Shown in pieces: positions 20,077-31,512 of a stretch of DNA of 64,000 nucleotides. The notes beneath the pieces are model-generated. The model was not told where the DNA came from and did not search any database. It was given only the letters and a program-made list of their open reading frames with translations. The stretch comes from Rhynchopus euleeides. Its lineage: Eukaryota > Euglenozoa > Diplonemea > Diplonemida > Diplonemidae. Where the stretch lies: the NCBI GenBank assembly GCA_963210315.1, contig OY723298.1:930001-994000 (forward strand). Reading direction: 5' to 3'. Each line of letters begins with the position of its first letter. The stretch's first letter is position 1. Both the position numbers and the translations under genes were made by a program.

Positions 20077-20822
20077 GGGGTGTCGTTCGGCGCTGATCGC
20101 GCGGCTCTTCCGCTGCGTCCTGCGGCGACCTGCGTCTTTTGTGACTTCAGCCGCGCGCTCAGCGTACCCCTGCGCTACGAACAGTAATGGTAACAGAAGA
20201 TCGTGCTGCCCACTCCCCTCTCCCCTCTCCACCACATTTGTAGGGAGGCTAAGTGCCAAGAGGGCAAGGCTTGCCCGGATTGTGTTGCTGCGTACACTTA
20301 GCCTCCCCCACACAGGAACCGAGGGGGAACTCTGGCCACAGTGGGCCTGCTCACTAGTCGGAGTTCCCAAGGTTCCTGCCCCCCTCTCCCCTCGGTTCCA
20401 TGCCATCTCTCCCCTTCTCTATTCGGTCACAGGAATGTTGGCTTGCAGTCCGTATAATTCTTGGGTTTTACACACAACCCCCCACACCTCAGGTAACGAC
20501 AAGCTCCAACTTACTTTCTCCCACGGACTGCGCAAAGCCTTTCTCTTTTTCCCTTCCCTCCCACCCGGGGTGTCGTTCGGCGCTGATCGCGCGGCTCTTC
20601 CGCTGCGTCCTGCGGCGACCTGCGTCTTTTGTGACTTCAGCCGCGCGCTCAGCGTACCCCTGCGCTACGAACAGTAATGGTAACAGAAGATCGTGCTGCC
20701 CACTCCCCTCTCCCCTCTCCACCACATTTGTAGGGAGGCTAAGTGCCAAGAGGGCAAGGCTTGCCCGGATTGTGTTGCTGCGTACACTTAGCCTCCCCCA
20801 CACAGGAACCGAGGGGGAACTC
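20077..20822 (+). repeat. B1-A2-B2 split direct repeats of element 1
   Basis: B1 (20077-20332) and B2 (20567-20822) are 256-bp direct copies starting GGGGTGTCGTTCGGCGCTGA and ending GAGGGGGAACTC. A2 (20333-20566) between them repeats A1 of the 5' end. This A1...B1-A2-B2 order is the signature of PAT/Ngaro-type elements, whose cDNA circle is rebuilt by pairing of the copies. B1 and B2 show no differences that I can see, so element 1 inserted recently despite its later disruption. Confidence 0.85.
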
Positions 20823-23800
20823 AGGATGGTACAGTACAGACTCGGGTGCACGAACGATCCAACGGTGGTGCCTGTTTGACTTGCTGGTGTATGGTTGATC
20901 ATTGCTTGTTACGTACATGTCGCTTTCTCAGCGCCCCCGCCTTCACCGAAACCCGATGCCCAACCCGAGCGGTGTGGCGCCCGTGGTACTGACCCCTTCG
21001 GACCTTAACTCCAGCGGTAGCCGCCGGCTTTCTTCAAAGAAACTCATCGATGACGTCCCCCCAGAGTGCAGGTTCCTGCTGCCTACCCACGATCATTAGG
21101 GTGCCGAGAGAATGGCTAGGTGATCAATAATTGTCCCAAACACTAGCTTGGCAACAGCCAGAGCAACCCCAGGTGGGGCGCAGCCGAGTGCTGCAACCAT
21201 CGTTCTGACAGCAACAACATCACCTGGCTGTCTTGTTGAACACAGCCGTGATGAAGCTGGCTGCACTTCCTGTTTGGAGTTCATCGGGATCCGTTCTGCA
21301 AAAGTGAAAGTTGGAGGCAAAGAATACATGACGAGGATGGTTACGCCTTTTGTAGGCTTCTCTCGATCAGAGAAGTCGGGCGTCCATAGGAGAGTAAAGA
21401 GAATACAGATATGCTCCTCTCAAAGAGGGGCAGGCCAAAGGTAGGCTCCAGGTGGCAACTGGAACTGTGCAACTTTTCCAGAAGGTGCTTCCAGGACTGT
21501 CGAAGGAGCTGGTGGAGTTCGCTGGGTCCATTGCCACCCCCATCATGGTGATCGGCCTTCAACCTGCGACTTTGTATCATGGATTCAGCTCAAAAGGGTG
21601 CACATCGAGTGATGCAAGATGAAGATTCGACACTTCAGAAATATGCTGATGTCAAACTGCATTATTCCTGAGAACAACGGAGGGGGTGTGCCAACTGATG
21701 CCGGTGCGATTGATGCAACCCTCACCACAACGTCAGTGCCACCTATTTTCCACCAATAATGTGTCCGCTGTGACAGGAATGCAGGAATAATCACCCAGAA
21801 TATGAGCTGGGGGGCCTCAGGGGGCATGGAAAATTTTTTTTGGCCGAAATTTTTTTTTTGGTGTGAAAACCAGGCTGTATCCTGACACCAAAATCTGGTT
21901 TTTCCCGTGGCGAAAAAATTTTCTCGACCCTCGATTTTGCCAGAATTTTTTTTACCCCTCAATTTTTTTCGGCGCCCTTCGGGCGCCGAAACCTCAACCC
22001 GCTCGGTCTGTCATGCCCTGCCCCGCCCTTCTGGAACCTCCGCCCCAACGCGTACTTGCCATTGCCAAATTGCCCGAACGAGGTCTTCCTCTGCATTATT
22101 TTGTCCGTCTGGATGACCTGAATGTCATCAAATGAAGCCCGCAGCGGAAACTGAGAGGCCGGACTCCAAATATCCTCGCATACTTGAGGACATCATCGAG
22201 CAAGTCTTGCGGGGAAGTGTAAACCATAAACAACCAAAGTGTACGTGACTGTTAGCAACTTCTTGACGGAACTGGCGAAGCATAGTCTTCAACGTCGTCC
22301 ACTGCGCAACCAGAGCGTCCTCCTGTGCCTGCCTTTGACACAGTCGTGAACTCCAAAAGAGGACACAAATTTCGCTGTCGATGTATCGACCAGCTTGGCC
22401 TGCTGTGCGTTCGGGGCTTTGAGAAATAGTTGAAAAGAAATCTGACCTCCAGGGAAACTCGGACTTTTTTTTCCCCCAGCCAAAAATCCCGTGGCGAAAA
22501 TATTTTTTTTCGCCAAGCTGATTTCCAGAAATATTTTTTTTTGGGAGAAAATTTTTTTTTTCGCCACGGGGGATATCCACTGCACGGGGGATATCCACTG
22601 GGTGTATGGTGACCATCCCGGAAATCCGAAAAAAACCTGATTTTTCCTGATTTTCGGATTTTTCTCGAAATTCGCCCCAGGCTGTATCCTGACACCAAAA
22701 TCTGGTTTTTCCGGTGGCGAAAAATTTTTCTCGACCCTCGATTTTGCCAGAATTTTTTTTTACCCCTCAATTTTTTTCGGCGCCCTTCGGGCGCCGAAAC
22801 CTCAACCCGCTCGGTCAGTCATGAGCGCCCTTCTGGAACCTCCGCCCCAACACGCGTACTTGCCGTTGCCAAATTGCCCGAACGAGGTTTTCCTCTGCAT
22901 TATTTTGTCCGTCTGGATGACCTGAATGTCATCAAATGAAGCCCGCAGAGCGGAAACTGGGAGGCCGGACTCCAAATAACCTCGCATACTTGAGGACATC
23001 ATCGAGCAAGTCTTGCGGGGAAGTGTAAACCATAAACAACCAAAGTGTACATGACTGTTAGCAACTTCTCGACGGAACTGGCGAAGCATAGTCTTCACCC
23101 CCCTCCAGGAGGCCTGTGCCTGCCTTTGACACAGTCGTGAAGTCCGACCGAGGACACAAATTTCGCTGTCGATGTATCGACCAGCTTGGCCTGCTGTGCG
23201 TCAGAGTTCAGGGCTTTGAGAAATAGTTGAAAAGAAATCTGACCTCCAGGGCAGGGAACTCGGACTTTTTTTCCCCCAGCCAAAAATCCCGTGGCGAAAA
23301 TATTTTTTTTCGCCAAGCTGGTTTCCAGAAATATTTTTTTTTGGGAGAAATTTTTTTTTCTCGCCACGGGGGATATCCACTGCCGACTAAACCGAAAATC
23401 GGGCCCTCTGGGGTGCCACACCGATATTTTTCGGATTTTTTTTCGATTTTTTTTGGTTGGGGTGGCCACCAGTCCAGGCTGCTGCCCCAGGGTGGCCGGA
23501 TTTTCGACATGTCGAAAAAAAAAAAAATTTTGGCCGAAAAAAAATCCCCAGCTCATATTCTGGGTGATTATTCCTGCATTCCTGTCACAGCGGACACATT
23601 ATTGGTGGAAAATAGGTGGCACTGACGTTGTGGTGAGGGTTGCATCAATCGCACCGGCATCAGTTGGCACACCCCCTCCGTTGTTCTCAGGAATAATGCA
23701 GTTTGACATCAGCATATTTCTGGAGTGTCGAATCTTCATCTTGCATCACTCGATGTGCACCCTTTTGAGCTGAATCCATGATACAAAGTCGCAGGTTGAA

Positions 23801-24537
23801 GGCCGATCACCATGATGGGGGTGGCAATGGACCCAGCGAACTCCACCAGCTCCTTCGACAGTCCTGGAAGCACCTTCTGGAAAAGTTGCACAGTTCCAGT
23901 TGCCACCTGGAGCCTACCTTTGGCCTGCCCCTCTTTGAGAGGAGCATATCTGTATTCTCTTTACTCTCCTATGGACGCCCGACTTCTCTGATCGAGAGAA
24001 GCCTACAAAAGGCGTAACCATCCTCGTCATGTATTCTTTGCCTCCAACTTTCACTTTTGCAGAACGGATCCCGATGAACTCCAAACAGGAAGTGCAGCCA
24101 GCTTCATCACGGCTGTGTTCAACAAGACAGCCAGGTGATGTTGTTGCTGTCAGAACGATGGTTGCAGCACTCGGCTGCGCCCCACCTGGGGTTGCTCTGG
24201 CTGTTGCCAAGCTAGTGTTTGGGACAATTATTGATCACCTAGCCATTCTCTCGGCACCCTAATGATCGTGGGTAGGCAGCAGGAACCTGCACTCTGGGGG
24301 GACGTCATCGATGAGTTTCTTTGAAGAAAGCCGGCGGCTACCGCTGGAGTTAAGGTCCGAAGGGGTCAGTACCACGGGCGCCACACCGCTCGTGTTGGGC
24401 ATCGGGTTTCGGTGAAGGCGGGGGCGCTGAGAAAGCGACATGTACGTAACAAGCAATGATCAACCATACACCAGCAAGTCAAACAGGCACCACCGTTGGA
24501 TCGTTCGTGCACCCGAGTCTGTACTGTACCATCCTGA
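20821..24537. mobile_element. Foldback-type element with 1-kb arms
   Basis: Two arms of about 992 bp (20821-21812 and 23546-24537) are reverse complements and begin TCAGGATGGTACAGTAC. The left arm starts directly at the end of B2 of element 1. Each arm carries the same unknown frame (minus strand 21096-21329, plus strand 24029-24262) with a hydrophobic Val/Ala-rich stretch. The 1.7-kb centre contains two direct copies of another dispersed repeat (21871-22600 and 22677-23382). No transposase is recognised. Confidence 0.85.
21871..23382 (+). repeat. Two copies of dispersed repeat X
   Basis: Copies at 21871-22600 and 22677-23382 start CAGGCTGTATCCTGACACC and end CGCCACGGGGGATATCCAC. They include the short palindrome GGCGCCCTTCGGGCGCC. 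A third copy is at 39345-40002 and a 5' fragment at 36045-36147. Much of the repeat is T- or A-tracts. A minus-strand frame crosses it, but with no recognised domain. Confidence 0.85.
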
Positions 24538-26408
24538 ATCTTTTCTGGGTGATTGTCAACGATGAGGGCATGAGCTTGCGTCAGGGTGAGCAGAGGAACG
24601 GGTTGAGGCCAGGGTGAATGGAGGGTGAAAAGTAGCCCACTTCACCAGGAGGCGAATTTTCGCAGAAAGCCCTGCCACACAGCTGTGTTTGCCTGATCAT
24701 GCTCAAAAGGCCTGCAATAGGCTATTTCACACAGGGAATTTGTTCACCCATTTGGGACCCCCAGGGAGCCTCAAAATTGGATTTTTTTGCCGAAGATGGC
24801 CTCAGATGGCCCAAAACGATCAATTTTGGGTTCCAGAAAAAAAAATCGAAAAGTCTCCCCCTATATTTTGCAGGGTTTTTTGCCGTTTTAAACCCCGTTT
24901 TAAACCCCGTTTTAAATAATTTAAAACGGCGTTTTAAACTTTAAAACGTTTAAAATGTTTAAAATGTTTAAAACTCGGTTTCTAACAACACTGACTCCCC
25001 CCCCCCTGGTCGGTTGGGTCGGTTGGGTTCTCCCCTCCCCTTTCAAAAACCCCTCCCTCTCCCTCCTCTCCCCCATCCCTTTTCCCCTTTCCAAACTTCT
25101 TCTTGAACTTGCGGGCGGGCAGAGTCGGGAGGGCTGGTTGGGCTAATAGCGTATCCCCAAGCAAAAAACCACTCCCCCTGGGGCCACTTGTCCCTCGGGC
25201 TCTGTTCCCCTTCCCTTCCCAGTCCCCCCCTTCCCACCCCCGACGCACGCGAGCGCGAGTCGTGATGGAGGCGCGAGATGCGCCCGGCCGTGGGCACGCG
25301 AGGAGGCGAGGGCAGTGGGCCCTCATGGCGCTGCTGGTGGCGGCGCTCACGCCCCCAGCGGGAGAGCAGCCCGGGCCGCCCCCGGTAGCGAGGGAGACGG
25401 GGGGGTCGCAGCCCCCCACACGAGTGCAGCCCGGGCCGCCCCCGGTAGCGGCAGCGGCGCGGGGGTCGCAACCCCCCGCACGTGGGCAGCCCGGGTCGCC
25501 CCCGGTAGCGGCGGGAGCAGCGGCAGCACCGGGACAGGCGGAGCCGGGGGAGGGCGGGGCCCACACGGGCCCCCCCCCCAACAACAGCACACCGGTCTGA
25601 CCCACCGGCTTCATGCACCCCCCAACGGCACTCCCCGACGGCTGCGGAAGGGCCGCGGCCCCCCCCCGAGCAGGCAGCGGCGGTCACCGCTGCAGAGACC
25701 ACGCCCGCAGGGCCTCTGGAGCGGCGGAAGCCGCTTAGCCGCCCCCGCGGGGCCAAGTACGGCGCCCCCGGCGTGATAGCTGACAGGGGGGGACGAGATG
25801 GGCTCTGCCCGCGTTGTGGGGGATGGTGGGAGGGAGTGTCGTGTGGTCCCCCCCCCGTCCCGGGCTCCCCCCTCCCAGCTTATGTCTTTCCACCCCCCTC
25901 CCCCGAGCTCCCCCCCCTGGGCGGGTACTGGGGGGTTGGCTGGGTAAGGGCGACTCTTGGGTGGGCGGTGGTGGTGGCGGGGACGCTGGGCTGGAGCTGG
26001 TGGCCGGCTGTATTTGCCCTGAGTCGGTGCCGGGCGCGAGGCTGGTGGGCAGTCGGGCGGAGACGGGCGACGAGGCTGATGCACAGTGTGTGGGGGCAGT
26101 CGAAAGCGTGGAGAGCAGCGGTGGTGGGAGGGTGCTGCTGGGTGGTGGCGGGCGGGGTGGAACGCGCCTGGGCCTCGTCAGCTGCTGCGTGCTGGGGGTT
26201 CGTCTTCGTCTGGGAGCCTAGGTGGGTCGCACTACAGGGAGACTTACTGGGTCGGCTGAGACCAAAATTCTCCAAGGCCAAAACCCCGAAAAATGGGTCC
26301 AGAATGGTTTTTTGGGTGGGTTCCACACCATTCTGACCTTGGAGGACCTTGGAGGCGGCCCGGAACGGCGTTTTTTCGCGTTTTTCACCTATTTTGCCTT
26401 GGTTCCCT
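24538..26408. other. Low-complexity DNA without a supported gene
   Basis: Contents are short TTTAAAAC repeats at 24890-24985, C-rich DNA, and an imperfect 60-bp tandem repeat (about 25360-25530) whose frame reads PPPVA and GSQPP repeats. Long frames between 25040 and 26340 overlap on both strands and consist of Pro, Gly, Arg and Ala. I regard them as products of GC-rich composition. Confidence 0.5.
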
Positions 26409-26620
26409 TACACGGTGGACTCCAGCCACCCTAGCGGGAGTCTGGGAGCGGGAGTCTGAGAGGGTGTCTTTTTCTGCAGTATGTACTGGAGACTCCCGCT
26501 AGCGGGAGTCTATTTTCCAGCTAATTTAGGCTAAAGACTCCCGCTAGCGGGAGTCCGAGACTCCCGCTAGTTGAGACTCCCGAAAAGGGTTACCCTACCC
26601 CCGCTGGAGTCCACCGTGTA
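26409..26620. mobile_element. Short palindromic MITE before minisatellite
   Basis: The ends are TACACGGTGGACTCCAGC and its reverse complement. The interior is built of ACTCCCGCTAGCGGGAGTC palindromes (four half- or full copies). It stands between CCACACCATT-containing DNA on the left (26320-26332) and the minisatellite made of the complementary GGTGTGG motif on the right. Confidence 0.7.
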
Positions 26621-27950
26621 GGAAATGGTGTGGAAGTGCCCAGAATGGTGTGGAATTGGTGTGGAAATGCCCAGGAAGGTGTGGAAATGGTGTGGAAATG
26701 CCCAGAATGGTGTGGAAATGGTGTGGAAGTGCCCGGAATGGTGTGGAAATGCCCAGGAAGGTGTGGAAATGGTGTGGAAGTGCCCAGAATTGGAAATGGT
26801 GTAGAAATGCCCAGAATGGTGTGGAAGTGGTGTGGAAGTGCCCAGAATGGTGTGGAAGTGCCCGGAATGGTGTGGAAATGCCCAGGAAGGTGTGGAAATG
26901 GTGTGGAAGTGCCCAGAATGGTGTGGAAGTGGTGTGGAAATGCCCAGAATGGTGTGGAAGTGGTGTGGAAGTGCCCAGGAAGGTGTGGAAATGGTGTGGA
27001 AGTACCGAGAATGGTGTGGAAGTGGTGTGGAAGCCGTCGGAATGGTGTGGAAATGCCCAGGAAGGTGTGGAAATGGTGTGGAAGTGCCCAGAATGGTGTG
27101 GAAATGCCCAGGAAGGTGTGGAAGTGGTGTGGAAGTGCCCAGGAAGGTGTGAAAATGGTGTGGAAGTACCGAGAATGGTGTGGAAATGGTGTGGAAATGC
27201 CCAGAATGGTGTGGAAGTGGTGTGGAAGTGCCCAGGAAGGTGTGGAAATGGTGTGGAAGTACCGAGAATGGTGTGGAAGTGGTGTGGAAGCCGTCGGAAT
27301 GGTGTGGAAATGCCCAGGAAGGTGTGGAAATGGTGTGGAAGTGCCCAGAATGGTGTGGAAATGCCCAGGAAGGTGTGGAAGTGGTGTGGAAGTGCCCAGG
27401 AAGGTGTGAAAATGGTGTGGAAGTACCGAGAATGGTGTGGAAATGGTGTGGAAATGCCCAGAATGGTGTGGAAGTGGTGTGGAAGTGCCCAGGAAGGTGT
27501 GGAAATGGTGTGGAAGTACCGAGAATGGTGTGGAAGTGGTGTGGAAGCCGTCGGAATGGTGTGGAAATGCCCAGGAAGGTGTGGAAGTGGTGTGGAAGTG
27601 CCCAGAATGGTGTGGAAATGCCCAGGAAGGTGTGGAAGTGGTGTGGAAGTGCCCAGGAAGGTGTGAAAATGGTGTGGAAGTACCGAGAATGGTGTGGAAG
27701 TGGTGTGGAAGCCGTCGGAATGGTGTGGAAATGGTGTGGAAATGCCCAGAATGGTGTGGAAGAGGTGTGGAAGTGCCCAGAATGGTGTGGAAGTGGTGTG
27801 GAAATGCCCAGGAAGGTGTGGAAATGGTGTGGAAGTACCGAGAATGGTGTGGAAGTGGTGTGGAAGTGCCCAGGAAGGTGTGGAAATGGTGTGGAAGTAC
27901 CGAGAATGGTGTGGAAGTGGTGTGGAAGCCGTCGGAATGGTGTGGAAATG
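26621..27950 (+). repeat. GGTGTGGAA minisatellite (31- and 20-bp units)
   Basis: About 1.3 kb of units such as GGTGTGGAAAT, GGTGTGGAAGT and GCCCAGAAT or GCCCAGGAA, which combine into 31-bp and 20-bp repeats. Variants with ACCGAGAAT and GCCGTCGGAAT recur in a higher-order pattern. A block of about 257 bp (for example 27001-27180) is repeated at about 27260 and 27515. All frames are open on both strands, so the predicted proteins are artefacts. Confidence 0.95.
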
Positions 27951-28159
27951 CAAGTGGGTTGTCGATTGCAGGGGGATCCGCTGGCGCCGCAAAGTCGCTC
28001 GGACCCGGGGCAAGGCTCTCGGGCCTCCGGAGGCGCCTCCGGGCCTCCGGCCTCCGGAGGCGGCCTCCGGAGGCCCTCCGGAGGAGGTCGGAGGCGCCTC
28101 CGGAGGCACCTCCGGAGGCGCCTCCGCCAGCCAAAAACCCACTTTTCGGAGGAAAAAAC
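27951..28159. repeat. Isolated TIR motifs and CTCCGG block
   Basis: The motif GTTGTCGATTGCAGGGGGAT (from 27959) is followed by the CTCCGG TIR (GCAAGGCTCTCGGGCCTCC, from about 28009) and CCTCCGGAGG runs. The first motif also occurs at about 33690, 34110 and 34580; the second marks the element at 14637-18135. Here only one end of each is present, so these are solo ends. Confidence 0.7.
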
Positions 28160-29218
28160 ACGGTTTGCCCCCCGGCAGGATCCCGGGAAACCCCGGCCGG
28201 GCCCGGAAATTCCGGGCCCGGGACCGGGATTTTGAAATCCCGGCCGGGATCCCGGGGAAATCCCGGCCGGGTCCGGCCGGGGTCCGGCCGGGAATCCCGG
28301 GGGTTCTCAGTCTCAGGTCGCTTGGACCGAGGTCATCTCAGACCTATGGCTTTCAGTCCCCAGTTTCAGATTCAGACCTGCTGATCCAGAACCGCACCCT
28401 CTCCTTCCACACCAATTGTATCCACTGCTCATGGGTCCGAGTGACGACGATAGCAATGACGATGGCTCCATAGCAAAGATGGCTACCACTGTCAAAGCTC
28501 ATCTGGAACAGAAACTGTCCCAGATGGAAGTCTCCTGTATAAATACAGGGTTCGGGGTTACCACGAGTGTAACGCAGATACGTGCAGGTGTGTCAAGAGA
28601 GTGTGCAGCTCACAGCAGTTCCGCATCCTCCTGGTTGCTGAACTCCACAGTCCTAGGACGACGAAGAGGACGACGAGGGTCGACGTAGGCTTATCTTACG
28701 CTACGGCAGGGGTGGACTCAGCCACCCCGGGGGCAGGTTGAACAGGTTGTGTGGTTCCACTGATCAACATGTAGGTCGGCCTGTCTGATAAGACTCAGCC
28801 ACCCTGCGGGTCAAGTGATTACAAAAGGGTGCCTATTTGACCAAAAGGCAAAATTTCCTCCCGCCATGCTCCCGTACCACAGAGGCTGTTGTGTTTTGCC
28901 TCTGTGTATGCGTACGTTTTGCGATGACGGGGTGTGGAACCTGGCGTAGACCGAGCTACAACCAGGAACCAACGGCCCAACTCGGCGCCGTGGGTCAATT
29001 TTTGTGAAAAGGCCTTGACCAGAGGCATCCCCCTAACACTAAATTTGCTCTGTTTCACCTGAACCGACCAACCAGGCACCGTGAGGAGGCATCAGAGCCC
29101 CTCGTGGACAGCCGCAGCACCCTTCCTTTACTAACGTCAGGTTCACCACTAGCACGAAGCATCACTGTTTTACGTCAGGTATGGCAAATGCCCACCCAAG
29201 GAAGTCGAGGAGTTTGAG
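28160..29218. repeat. Long inverted repeat, right copy
   Basis: Reverse complement of 2421-3467 with one 12-bp duplication. Here the sequence continues past 29218 into DNA that the left copy lacks because of the gap. The inner end is the CCCGGG/CCGGCC cluster (28165-28300). Confidence 0.9.
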
Positions 29219-29985
29219 CCGTTGGAAGTTACCAGAGGGACAAGCAAGAGGGATCTGCAAGCAGTGATGTCTGTTGTACCCTTGGACCACATTAAACTCA
29301 AACTGAACCCTCAGTCGTCCTTGATCGCCCGACAAGGTTCCTTTCAGCTTTCTAACAGATGGGTACTGCAACTGTCCAACTATCTACAGACTCACATCCC
29401 AGAAGGTGCAGTCCAGGTTCCACAGAGCAAATTAAATGTTAGCATTTCTGCACAACTACCGGTACGCAAATCGCAGCGGCGGTGGAAGTGACTGACTCGA
29501 AAACGGCGAGGTATCAGTCTTGACGCTGGAAAATTCCGTTCGGAAATACCAAACACATCCACAGAAAGTGGAAGGAATGGGCGCCAAGATGATGCGAACG
29601 ATTTTTGGGGGGGGGAGGGGGTGGACTGCTCTGTATCGTGATACCCGCGAGGGCAACCAAATGCAGAACAGGGAGGCACAGGCGCACACACGAAGGCAGC
29701 ACACAAGTGGCAAGTGACAGGGGCTGGGGTCTGGGGCTGGGGCGCCGCGCGATTCGCTTCTCCTGACTTTCTGATCCGGCAAACTACAAACACAAAAGCA
29801 GTACATGCACTGCAACAACAACCTCCGAAGGGAGCCACAATACCCTCGTGACTCCAAAGCAGCTGATGGCATCGGAGGGCAATCAGCATCATACGACGTC
29901 TCACAGCTGCAGAACAAGACGTCAGACACAGACAGCAAGGAATACGATATACACACACACGGACGCACACACTGTGCCGGACAAA
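29219..29985. other. Non-coding stretch, nothing recognised
   Basis: Several medium frames on the minus strand (29392-29989) overlap in all three phases and carry Cys/Ser/Pro-rich low-complexity sequence. No domain or acceptor signal supports them. It may include the 3' UTR of the minus-strand gene that ends at 29986. Confidence 0.45.
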
Positions 29986-31041
29986 TCACTCCTCATCGTC
30001 ACTCTCAGCGTCATTCACACGGAGTGACGGGAATGTCCGCCGGAAGCCACACTCCTTGCCGTACGCACCTCGCACATCTTGATTGATGGCCAAGAGCGAG
30101 AGCTTTGCGTGGGAGTCGCGGGACATAGCACTCCGGCACACGGGGATGGCTTGCATCATGACAGAGAGTGCGCTGTCAGGTGCTGTGCAGGAAGGGGGCA
30201 AGGTGAGGAGAAACAACACACGCTCAGCAAGAGGCTTGAGCGTCTCGTTGGTAAGCTGGCGTTTCCAGAATACCCTCTCTGAGCCGACCTCGTGCTCCGA
30301 CACTGCCGAAGTGTACGCCTGGTACATGGGCGCGGTGACGTCGAAGCCGATGTGCTTGCCGAGGTCTTCGCGTGGCAGCAGGTCATCCAGCATCTCCAGG
30401 GTCTCGTACCCCTCCGGAGTCAGCTGGCGCACAGAGAGGTAGAACCCCCGGCCCGTTTCCGAGGATTCGCGCCACCGGCTCTGCAGACCGTTGTAGAAGG
30501 TCTTGGACACGCGGGCTGCGAGTCCATCCCCCGTGCTCGCCCTCTGGAGGATGTCGATCAGCTCCTCCACCTCCGCGTAGATCGTCGCCGATCCGACGCC
30601 GGGTGCAAACGCCCACTTGCACGGAGCACACACGGGCACCTCCTGCTCGTCGCAGCATCTCGCCGTGGCCTTCGCGAACCTGTACCCGTCGGTCGTGGCC
30701 TCCGCTTTCGTCTTGACTGAAAGCCACTTGAACTCGGAGAAGCGGGTCGACAAAGACTGGGCAGGCTGCAGCTTCGGGGGGGTCAGGTCAGCTTGGCTGC
30801 TGAGGCTCTCGGCGAGGGCGGCCTTTGCCGGGCGGCGCAACTTCCCCGTCGGCGTGCGCAAGGCCACTGCGCTGGCGGCGAGCTCCTTCTTCTTCCGTCC
30901 GAGAGCAATCAGGCGGGCGATCTTCGGCATGAGGGGGGCTTTCTCATTCTCTGTGAGGACCCCTTCAGCGACGGCCAAATCGATCAGCGGCTGCCTCTTC
31001 CGCTTCACCTCCTTCAGCACCGCCTCAATGGCGTCGTCGAT

Positions 31042-31073
<32 letters not shown>

Positions 31074-31275
31074 TGTCAGTGGTGGGGTCCGGTTCCGGGG
31101 CCGCTACCTCCGCCTTGCCTCGGCGAGGTTGCTTGCGGCTCTTGCCGCCGTCGCCATCGCTGTCGCCGTCATCCGCATCATCCCTCGCCCTCTTCCCTCC
31201 TTTCTGCCCTGGTGCTGCATCACCAACGAGCAGGAAGGAAAAAAAAATGAGGAGTAACAAAAGAGTACGGTGCAT
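29986..31275 (-). CDS. Hypothetical protein with acidic tract
   Basis: An intact 429-residue minus-strand frame. The ATG is five bases after a good acceptor (CCTTCCACAACAG read on the minus strand), which supports both start and expression by trans-splicing. The N-terminus is hydrophobic (about residues 4-17) and looks like a signal peptide. A Lys/Arg-Asp region and a run of about ten aspartates near residue 70 follow, then an ordered region with CCDEQEVPVCAPC, a YAEVEELIDIL helix, and a C-terminal helical part containing LLTLPPSCTAPDS and MSRDSHAKLSLLAINQD. The last part weakly resembles a hAT transposase C-terminus, but the usual conserved residues are not clear. It lies alone and opposite to the gene cluster, in repeat-rich DNA. 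Function unknown. Confidence 0.6.
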
Positions 31276-31512
31276 GTTTGCTGTTGTGGAAGGTTTCTCT
31301 GCCGGGTGTGTGTATGCGGCGCAGTTACGTGGGGGGGGGGGGGGGGGCGGGGCGGGGTTGTGGGGTCCAAGTCACGTGCGGTATATGTGAGGTGAAATAG
31401 TCGGGTCCAGCAAAAACTAATGACATCGGGTGGATCGCAAAGGGGAAGGGGGCAACGGCAGCGTGCAATGTGCAATGTGCAAAACTCTCAAGTCATCTTA
31501 CCACCCACCTAC

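Larger units (their letters stand above)
4615..20822 (+). mobile_element. Element 1: VIPER/Ngaro-like YR retroelement
   Basis: This is the outermost readable retroelement. In order it holds repeat A1 (4615-4832), gag (4871-5854), a tyrosine recombinase in three pieces (5878-6428, 8840-8974, 10546-10930), the start of the RT ORF (10972-11502), the rest of RT plus RNase H (about 18501-20061) and the terminal block B1-A2-B2 (20077-20822). The split direct repeats and the gag-YR-RT order are those of Ngaro/PAT-type DIRS elements and trypanosomatid VIPER. Removing two TIR elements (2.4 and 1.6 kb) and element 2 (about 7 kb) leaves about 5.2 kb, a normal size for the group. The YR has frameshifts, so this copy is dead. 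Confidence 0.8.

Noticed and set aside
26590..28161. Several 300-520-residue open frames on both strands
   Set aside because: They are translations of the GGTGTGGAA minisatellite. All frames are open because the units lack stops, and there is no domain.
2421..29218. Single giant transposon such as a Polinton/Maverick
   Set aside because: No polymerase B, capsid or ATPase genes are seen. The content is explained by nested known-type elements, and no outer target duplication can be read because of the gap.
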